Assembly (NCBI GenBank): GCA_946183175.1
Contig: CAMHBH010000090.1
Span: 1-8,810, forward strand
Source of the DNA: an uncultured Oscillibacter sp.
GTDB lineage: Bacteria > Bacillota > Clostridia > Oscillospirales > Oscillospiraceae
DNA length: 8,810 bases
Direction: 5' to 3'
Shown here: positions 1 to 4,193 of the stretch, in pieces
How positions within the stretch are numbered: position 1 is the first letter of the stretch
Layout of the letters: every line of letters starts with the position of its first letter
Made by a program: the position numbers and the translations under genes
Notes under the pieces: model-generated
Seen by the model: the letters and a program-made list of their open reading frames with translations, nothing else
Told to the model about the DNA's origin: nothing
Databases searched by the model: none

Positions 1-4
1 GACA

Positions 5-46
5 TTGCCCTCTCCGGCCTGCTGACATAGGGGCCGGAGAGGGCAA
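5..46. repeat. Perfect 15-bp inverted repeat (hairpin)
   Basis: The arms at 5-19 and 32-46 are exact reverse complements, separated by a 12-nt loop. Neither strand has a T-run after the hairpin. On the minus strand a run of five T (49-45) precedes it and overlaps its base. It may protect or process the 3' end of the minus-strand transcript, or belong to a gene left of the window. The structure is certain; its role is not. Confidence 0.6.
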
Positions 47-81
47 AAAGTAGCGCGGCCCAACCCGTAAGGGCTGGGCCG
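45..81 (-). terminator. Possible intrinsic terminator after the zinc-ribbon gene
   Basis: An 11-bp stem (arms 81-71 and 66-56 in minus orientation) closes a 4-nt TTAC loop and is followed, after 6 nt, by five T (49-45). One stem position is a G-U wobble when read as minus-strand RNA but a mismatch when read as plus-strand RNA, so the structure fits minus-strand transcription. The six-base gap before the short T-run is longer than usual, which weakens the call. It lies about 110 nt after the stop codon of the last gene. Confidence 0.45.
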
Positions 82-189
82 ATGGTGTCGTGCCGGATTC
101 CCACGCGTTCCGGGGGCCAAGTGCGTCAGGCCACCAACGCGGCATAAGGGACGGTCGGCGCGGCGTACTGCCTCAATGCGTGACGGCGG
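82..189. other. Non-coding stretch after the zinc-ribbon gene
   Basis: GC-rich, with no ORF having a plausible start signal and no tRNA-like or other RNA structure that I can recognise. It is probably the 3' untranslated part of the sigH-zinc ribbon transcript, leading into the hairpins at 81-5. Confidence 0.4.
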
Positions 190-468
190 TCAAGCCTGCT
201 CGCGCATTCTGGCGAAGCACTCGCTGCAATAGACCGGGCGGTCGGACTTCGGCTCGAACGGCACGCGGGCCACGCCGCCGCAGTTGGCGCAGACGGCCTC
301 GAAATACTGCCGGGGGCCGCGGGCGGCATTCTTGCGCGCGTCGCGGCAGGCCTTGCAGCGCTGGGGCTCGTTCTGGAAGCCGCGCTCGGCGTAGAACTCC
401 TGCTCGCCGGCGGTGAACACGAACTCGTTGCCGCATTCCTTGCAAACCAGCACCTTATCCTCGTACAT
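190..468 (-). CDS. Small double zinc-ribbon protein (92 aa)
   Basis: This is a soluble protein made almost entirely of two four-cysteine zinc sites. The first is C9-x2-C12 paired with C38-x2-C41, with the segment FVFTAGEQEFY between them, typical of a small zinc-ribbon family in Firmicutes. The second is C60-x2-C63-x17-C81-x2-C84, the CxxC-x17-CxxC ribbon. No enzyme motif, signal peptide or membrane segment is seen, and no precise function is known to me; nucleic-acid or protein binding is a guess. The start at 468 is chosen because GAGG lies 8 nt upstream and the first zinc site begins soon after. An in-frame start further upstream would lie inside the sigma-factor gene. The 34-nt gap after the sigH-like gene suggests the two are co-transcribed. 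Confidence 0.85.
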   Translation of the reverse strand: MYEDKVLVCKECGNEFVFTAGEQEFYAERGFQNEPQRCKACRDARKNAARGPRQYFEAVCANCGGVARVPFEPKSDRPVYCSECFARMREQA

Positions 469-502
469 GTTGTTACCCTCTCCTGTGATGAAATATTTGC
501 GC

Positions 503-1156
503 TCAGCTTTCGCTGGATTCGCCGGAAAGAATGTGCCGCGCAACCTTGCGCCGGATGCGCTGCACTGCGTTGTCCACGGACTTCGGGTTTCTGCCGACGG
601 CGCCGGCGATTTCCCTGCATGAAAGGCCGTCCAGATAGTACCCTAAAATCACTGCTTCAAATTCGGACAACTGTTTCCGGACACCGGACAGGAGGGCCGC
701 CGTATGCTCACGGTCGATGAGGAACTCTTCGGGGTTCCGCTGGAGCATAGGCGCGAACACGGCGTTGGAATCGCTGTCAAAACCGGGAGAATTAAGGGAA
801 ACGGACTGGGTAGACGCTCTTCGTTTGTCGCGGGCGGAGTCGCGGAGTAAGGAAGCGAGGCGGCGGCGGACGCAGAGTTCGGCGAACGTGCGGAACGCGG
901 CCTCTTTGCGGGGGTCGTACTCTCGAATTGCTTTGAGCAGGCCGAGCATGCCTTCCTGAATCAAGTCCTCGCTGTCGAACCCGGCGAGGAAGAACGGGCG
1001 CGCACAGCTCCGGACAAGGCGGTAGTGGCGGCGGACGAGGGTTTCTTCGGCGTCGGGGTCGCCGGAGGCGGCGCGGCGGCACAATTCCTCGTCCGGGGGA
1101 GGACGGACACCCTCGGGGGCGTGTCCGTAGACGGACTCCGTACACAAATCAAACAT
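503..1156 (-). CDS. sigH: RNA polymerase sigma factor, SigH (Spo0H)-like
   Basis: This is a sigma-70 family factor that directs RNA polymerase to a specific promoter set. In Bacillus and Clostridia, SigH serves the transition to stationary phase and early sporulation. Numbered from the ATG (217 aa), region 2 spans about 22-100 and contains EDLIQEGMLGLLKAIREYD followed by FRTFAELCVRRR, close to Bacillus SigH. A linker at 101-140 follows. Region 4 spans about 142-208, with NPEE, a YLDGLSCREIA helix and a KSVDNAVQRIRRK recognition helix, again SigH-like. Length matches the family (about 215 aa). The start is uncertain. The ATG at 1156 coincides with the predicted transcription start of a consensus promoter. 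An in-frame TTG at 1192 has AGGAG 7 nt upstream and would add 12 residues. No sporulation gene is in the window, so the regulon is unknown. Confidence 0.88.
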   Translation of the reverse strand: MFDLCTESVYGHAPEGVRPPPDEELCRRAASGDPDAEETLVRRHYRLVRSCARPFFLAGFDSEDLIQEGMLGLLKAIREYDPRKEAAFRTFAELCVRRRLASLLRDSARDKRRASTQSVSLNSPGFDSDSNAVFAPMLQRNPEEFLIDREHTAALLSGVRKQLSEFEAVILGYYLDGLSCREIAGAVGRNPKSVDNAVQRIRRKVARHILSGESSES

Positions 1157-1162
1157 GGGCCT

Positions 1163-1192
1163 ATTATAACCGTCCTCTGTGGAAAATGTCAA
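1163..1192 (-). promoter_or_regulatory. Consensus vegetative promoter for the sigH-like gene
   Basis: Minus strand: a perfect -35 TTGACA at 1192-1187, an 18-bp spacer, and a perfect -10 TATAAT at 1168-1163. Six bases after the -10 comes the A of the ATG at 1156, so the predicted transcript has no 5' leader. All twelve hexamer positions match the sigma-A/sigma-70 consensus. The promoter lies in an AT-rich gap unlike the GC-rich genes around it. Together these make it the best-supported promoter in the window. Confidence 0.82.
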
Positions 1193-1204
1193 GCGGTTTC
1201 TCCT
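1193..1204 (-). promoter_or_regulatory. Shine-Dalgarno for an alternative TTG start of sigH
   Basis: Minus strand AGGAGA (1204-1199) precedes an in-frame TTG at 1192-1190 with 7 nt between AGGAG and the codon. The TTG is the first three bases of the -35 hexamer. A transcript reading through from ruvB could use this site, whereas one started at the promoter downstream could not. It is the only good ribosome binding site near the 5' end of this gene. Confidence 0.5.
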
Positions 1205-1291
1205 GTCAGGTACAAATTTTTCTTGAAAAATTCGGCAGTTTTTAGGCGTTCAGGCCAAATATTTACTTATTTTAGTCCACATTTTTACTTT

Positions 1292-2443
1292 TCAGTCGAC
1301 GCCCCGGGGCACGCGGTCGGGGCGGCAGTCAGGCGGGAGGCCCGCCCAGTTTCGGGGACTGTCGGCGCGCCGCGACGGAACGCTGTCAGCGGTTGAGAAA
1401 CCCGATTGCGCGGCGGTCGGGCCGCCGGGGATGGGCCTGTTGAGGTGCCTGTACGCCGCCTCGGTCACGCAACGCCCGCGCGGGGTACGCGTCAGGAACC
1501 CCAACTGCATTAAATAGGGCTCGTACACGTCCTCTAATGTGACGGCCTCCTCGGCAATCGTGGCGGCGAGGGTTTCGAGGCCCACGGGCCCGCCGCGATA
1601 GTGGTCGATAATCGCCCCTAACATCCGGCGGTCTACCGGGTCTAGGCCCAAATAGTCGATTTCCAGCGCGCAGAGGGCCATGTCGGCGACTTCGCGCGTA
1701 ATCACGCCGTCGGCGCGGACTTGCGCGTAGTCCCGGACGCGCCGCAGCATGCGATTCGCGATACGCGGCGTTCCGCGGCTCCGGCGCGCAATCTCGAACG
1801 CGCCTTCCGGGACTGTCTCGACCTGTAAGATTTTCGCGCTCCGCGTGACGATTCTCGACAGTTCCTCCGCGCTGTAGAGCTCCAGGCGTAGCGTCACGCC
1901 GAAACGGTCACGGAGTGGCGCGGAGAGCTGTCCGGCGCGGGTCGTGGCCCCGATGAGCGTAAAGTGCGGCAAATCCAACCGGATAGAGTTCGCGCTTGGC
2001 CCGCGCCCTACGATGATGTCCAGCGCGTAGTCCTCCATAGCGGGGTAAAGAATCTCCTCCACGCTCCGGTCAAGGCGGTGGATTTCGTCGACAAAGAGGA
2101 TGTCGCCCTCGTTGAGATTCGTCAGAAGCGCGGCGAGGTCGCCGGGCTTCTCAATCGCCGGGCCGGACGTTATCCGGATATTCACGCCCATTTCCTGCGC
2201 GATAATCCCCGCGAGGGTCGTCTTGCCCAGACCGGGCGGGCCGTGTAAAAGTACATGGTCCAGCGATTCCCCGCGCTTCTTCGCCGCCTCGATGAAAATC
2301 TGTAGCTGTTCCTTCGCCTTCTCCTGCCCGATGTACTCCCGGAGTGTCTTCGGGCGTAGCGTGCCCTCCTGCGCGTCCTCCTGTAGGAACGTCTGCGCGA
2401 CGAGAGGCTCTTCGTAAATGTCATTTCCGAAATCAATACTCAT
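1292..2443 (-). CDS. ruvB: Holliday junction branch-migration ATPase RuvB, with C-terminal extension
   Basis: RuvB is the hexameric AAA+ motor that, loaded by RuvA, pumps DNA through Holliday junctions during recombinational repair. Visible motifs: Walker A GPPGLGKT (69-76), Walker B FVDEIH (117-122), sensor 1 GATTRAG (165-171), arginine-finger region RDRFG (178-182) and sensor 2 RGTPRIANR (223-231). A winged-helix DNA-binding domain ends at YRHLNRPIP near residue 339, where RuvB proteins normally stop. A further 44 residues (340-383; Pro, Arg, Ser and Ala rich, no recognisable fold) bring it to 383 aa instead of about 335-345. Part of the DNA encoding this tail (about 1347-1392) resembles the repeat units upstream of ruvA. 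The ATG at 2443 lies 9 nt after the ruvA stop and has no clear ribosome binding site, so reinitiation after ruvA is likely. Confidence 0.97.
   Translation of the reverse strand: MSIDFGNDIYEEPLVAQTFLQEDAQEGTLRPKTLREYIGQEKAKEQLQIFIEAAKKRGESLDHVLLHGPPGLGKTTLAGIIAQEMGVNIRITSGPAIEKPGDLAALLTNLNEGDILFVDEIHRLDRSVEEILYPAMEDYALDIIVGRGPSANSIRLDLPHFTLIGATTRAGQLSAPLRDRFGVTLRLELYSAEELSRIVTRSAKILQVETVPEGAFEIARRSRGTPRIANRMLRRVRDYAQVRADGVITREVADMALCALEIDYLGLDPVDRRMLGAIIDHYRGGPVGLETLAATIAEEAVTLEDVYEPYLMQLGFLTRTPRGRCVTEAAYRHLNRPIPGGPTAAQSGFSTADSVPSRRADSPRNWAGLPPDCRPDRVPRGVD
1347..1392. repeat. Possible stray copy of the ruvC-ruvA repeat inside the ruvB 3' end
   Basis: Plus-strand TTTCGGGGACTGTCGG at 1350-1365, preceded by CAG and followed at 1377-1382 by GGAACG, resembles the units at 3067-3220, which run TTTCCCGGGnCTGTCGG and often end GGAACG or GACAG. 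It lies wholly within the segment encoding the extra C-terminal tail of RuvB. Similarity is partial, so common origin is inferred. Confidence 0.45.
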
Positions 2444-2452
2444 GTTTTCACG

Positions 2453-3046
2453 TCATTTCGCCATTTTTTTCAGGCTCTGGCGTATGATTTCCTCCAAGGG
2501 AAGGGAAGTCACGTCAAGGCCCTTCATCGCCGCGCGGATTTCCTGCGCGGAGTAGCCGAGGGCGGTCAGGGCCTGCGCGGCCTCCGTGGACTTGTCGACA
2601 ATCGGCGGCAGTACGTCGCCCGACGCCCCCGCGCCTCCCGGCGCTTCTCCCGAAAGCCTGTCCTTGAGTTCGAGTATCATACGCCGCGCAATCTTTTTGC
2701 CGATTCCCGGCGCGGAAGTCAGCGCGCGCTCGTCCTCCGTGATGATGGCAAGCGTCAGGGCGTCGGGGGTGAGCGTCGACAACAGCCCCAGCGCCGCCTT
2801 CGGCCCCACGCCCGAGACGCCTATCAGCATACGGAACGCGTTCAACTCGCCTTGTGTGGCGAACCCGTAGAGGTCGAAAATCGCGTCGCCGACGTGTAAG
2901 AAGGTGTAGAGTTTGGCGCGCTGTCCGCGTTTGAGGGCCGAGAGCGTGTGCGACGTGGTACGGCACCCGTAGCCGACGCCCCCGCAGTCCACGACCGCCA
3001 TACCGGGGAGGAGTTCCGCAATCGTGCCGTCAAGGTAGTAAAACAT
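2453..3046 (-). CDS. ruvA: Holliday junction DNA-binding subunit RuvA
   Basis: RuvA tetramers bind the four-way junction and load RuvB rings for branch migration. At 197 aa it is close to the usual 200. Domain I is an N-terminal OB fold (about 1-62, MFYYLDGTIAELLPG to DLYGF). Domain II has two helix-hairpin-helix motifs (LIGVSGVGPKAAL at 74-86 and LTSAPGIGKKIARRMILELK at 109-128). A flexible linker covers about 133-150, and C-terminal domain III, which contacts RuvB, about 152-195 (ALTALGYSAQEI). At the acidic pin, where E. coli RuvA has Glu-Asp, the ungapped match here is Asp54-Ala55, so one acid is missing. The ATG at 3046 is chosen because it gives the family N-terminus and has GGGGGA 5 nt upstream. 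Longer in-frame reading upstream is only repeat DNA. It probably couples to ruvB. Confidence 0.96.
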   Translation of the reverse strand: MFYYLDGTIAELLPGMAVVDCGGVGYGCRTTSHTLSALKRGQRAKLYTFLHVGDAIFDLYGFATQGELNAFRMLIGVSGVGPKAALGLLSTLTPDALTLAIITEDERALTSAPGIGKKIARRMILELKDRLSGEAPGGAGASGDVLPPIVDKSTEAAQALTALGYSAQEIRAAMKGLDVTSLPLEEIIRQSLKKMAK

Positions 3047-3066
3047 AGGTGTCCCCCATTCGATGG

Positions 3067-3220
3067 TTTTCCCGGTGTCGGTCAGGAACGTTTCCCGGGA
3101 CTGGCAACGAGGAACGTTTCCGGGACTGTCGGTCAAATCGTTTTCCCGCGCTGTCGGACAGGACAGTTTCCCGGGGCCGTCGGGTCAAATCGTTTTCCCG
3201 GGCCTGTCGGGGCGGGGCAG
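3067..3220. repeat. Six tandem degenerate 24-28-bp repeats between ruvC and ruvA
   Basis: Plus-strand units begin at 3067, 3091, 3117, 3141, 3167 and 3193 and are 24, 26, 24, 26, 26 and 28 bp long. Each starts TTTTCCCGGG or TTTCCCGGG with minor changes. A core like CTGTCGG or CCGTCGG follows in most units. They end in one of two styles, AGGAACG/GGACAG (units 1, 2, 4) or GGTCAAATCG/GGGTCAAATCG (units 3 and 5); unit 6 has a GC-rich end. The array fills the 138-nt ruvC-ruvA gap except 20 bp before ruvA, and runs 36 bp into the ruvC 3' end. The units abut with no unique spacers. Confidence 0.85.
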
Positions 3221-3694
3221 TCGCGACGTGGCGCTCCGCGCGTGGCACAGCGCAATACTTAACGCGTCGGCGGCGTCGTCGGGCTTCGGGAGCGCGGACA
3301 ATTTGAGTATGCGCCGCGTCATGTCCATGACTTGCCGCTTGTCGGCCTTGCCGTAGCCCGTGACGGCAATCTTGACCTGGGAGGGCGTGTACTCGTAGAG
3401 CGGGACGCCGTAGCGCTCCGCCGCGCAGAGTATCACGCCCCGCCCGTGCGCCACGGCGATTCCCGTCGTGTGGTTCGTGTTGAAGAACAGTTCCTCTATG
3501 GCCACGACATCCGGTTTGAGCGTGTCTAGAAGCTGCTGCATGTCGCGGTCGATTTGCAACAGGCGCTTCGACAACGCCACCCCCGCCGGGGTCGTAATCG
3601 CCCCGTAGGTACGCATACGCGCCTGGCCGCGCGCGGCCTCAATCAGCCCAAAGCCCACGATTGCGTATCCGGGGTCGATTCCCAGTATCCGCAC
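3185..3694 (-). CDS. ruvC: Holliday junction resolvase RuvC
   Basis: RuvC is the dimeric endonuclease that cuts Holliday junctions symmetrically after RuvAB branch migration. The RNase H-like fold is clear. Acidic residues for metal binding are D7 (GIDPG), E67 (AIEELFF) and D140/D143 (PDDAADA), at the spacing of E. coli D7, E66, D138 and D141. It has 169 aa. The family core ends near ALCHARS (about 153). The last 11 residues and the TGA stop are encoded by repeat units 6 and 5 of the adjoining array, so the natural C-terminus has been replaced or extended. The GTG start at 3694 directly follows the ilvN TGA (no gap), with AGGGAG inside the end of ilvN as a plausible ribosome binding site. Translation is therefore probably coupled to ilvN. 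Confidence 0.96.
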   Translation of the reverse strand: MRILGIDPGYAIVGFGLIEAARGQARMRTYGAITTPAGVALSKRLLQIDRDMQQLLDTLKPDVVAIEELFFNTNHTTGIAVAHGRGVILCAAERYGVPLYEYTPSQVKIAVTGYGKADKRQVMDMTRRILKLSALPKPDDAADALSIALCHARSATSRLPRPDRPGKTI

Positions 3695-4180
3695 TCAGAT
3701 TTTGCCGCTCCCTTTCTGAATCGCGATAACGCCCGTCCGCACAACTTCGAGAATCGAAAACGGTCGCATGAGCGATTCAAAGGTGTCGACTTTCTCCTTG
3801 GTCGCGGAAAGTTCGAGCGTCATGGAAGTCGGGGTAATGTCGTCGACTTTCGCGCCGCAGATGTTGCAAATCGTCATGATATCCTGACGCGTCTTGTTGT
3901 TGGCGTTGACTTTTATCAGAATCAGTTCGCGCCCGATGAGACTGTGTTCGTTGAGCGTGCGGACTTTGATGACCTCTATCAACTTATTCAACTGCTTTTC
4001 GACCTGTTCCACGACGCTGTTGCCGCTGTCGACAATAATCGTAATGCGGGAGACCGTCGGGTCGTCGGTGACGCCGACGGCGAGGGATTCGATATTGAAC
4101 GCGCGCCGGGAAAACAATCCGGTAATACGGTTCAACACGCCCGCGCGGTTTTCGACTAATACGGAAATCGTCTGTTTCAT
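3695..4180 (-). CDS. ilvN: Acetohydroxyacid synthase, regulatory small subunit IlvN
   Basis: This subunit activates the catalytic subunit and mediates feedback inhibition by valine in the first shared step of branched-chain amino acid synthesis. It is 161 aa, as expected for the long form (about 160). The N-terminal ACT domain (about 4-76) reads ISVLVENRAGVLNRITGLF and then FNIESLAVG. Gly14 and Asn29, positions linked to valine binding in E. coli IlvH, are present, so valine inhibition is expected. The C-terminal domain (about 82-158) contains GRELILIKV and ends with EVVRTGVIAIQKG. The ATG follows ilvB by 13 nt, and its ribosome binding site (AAGGGGG) overlaps the ilvB stop codon, a usual arrangement for producing the two subunits together. 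Confidence 0.96.
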   Translation of the reverse strand: MKQTISVLVENRAGVLNRITGLFSRRAFNIESLAVGVTDDPTVSRITIIVDSGNSVVEQVEKQLNKLIEVIKVRTLNEHSLIGRELILIKVNANNKTRQDIMTICNICGAKVDDITPTSMTLELSATKEKVDTFESLMRPFSILEVVRTGVIAIQKGSGKI

Positions 4181-4193
4181 CGTCTTCGCCCCC

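Larger units (their letters stand above)
1157..1291. other. AT-rich intergenic region between ruvB and sigH
   Basis: This is the only clearly AT-rich gap in the window. Besides the promoter it holds a 7-bp AT-only inverted repeat (1215-1221 with 1226-1232), a TGCCGAA on the minus strand (1237-1231) fitting the Spo0A-box pattern TGNCGAA, and a DnaA-box-like TTTTCCACA (1186-1178) in the promoter spacer. No convincing terminator follows ruvB, so read-through from the upstream operon is possible. Confidence 0.6.

Noticed and set aside
469..543. Longer start for the zinc-ribbon protein
   Set aside because: It would overlap the sigma-factor gene by 41 bases. The start at 468 has a proper ribosome binding site and directly precedes the conserved region.
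1215..1232. AT-only inverted repeat as a terminator of ruvB
   Set aside because: A 7-bp stem without any G-C pair is too weak, and the T-rich stretch is part of the stem rather than after it.
1806..1818. TTCCGGGACTGTC inside ruvB, identical to part of a repeat unit
   Set aside because: It encodes part of the RuvB domain with no length change relative to the family, so it is probably chance, unlike the copy in the 3' tail.
3047..3136. N-terminal 30-residue extension of RuvA
   Set aside because: The extra codons are repeat DNA. The ATG at 3046 has its own ribosome binding site and gives the family N-terminus.
3067..3220. CRISPR array
   Set aside because: The units are degenerate, abut one another and have no unique spacers of constant length. 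There are no cas genes nearby.
2948..3356. Plus-strand ORFs across the repeat array that give repetitive Phe-Pro-Gly or Ser-Arg peptides
   Set aside because: They arise from translating the repeat, lack ribosome binding sites, and run antisense to ruvC and ruvA.
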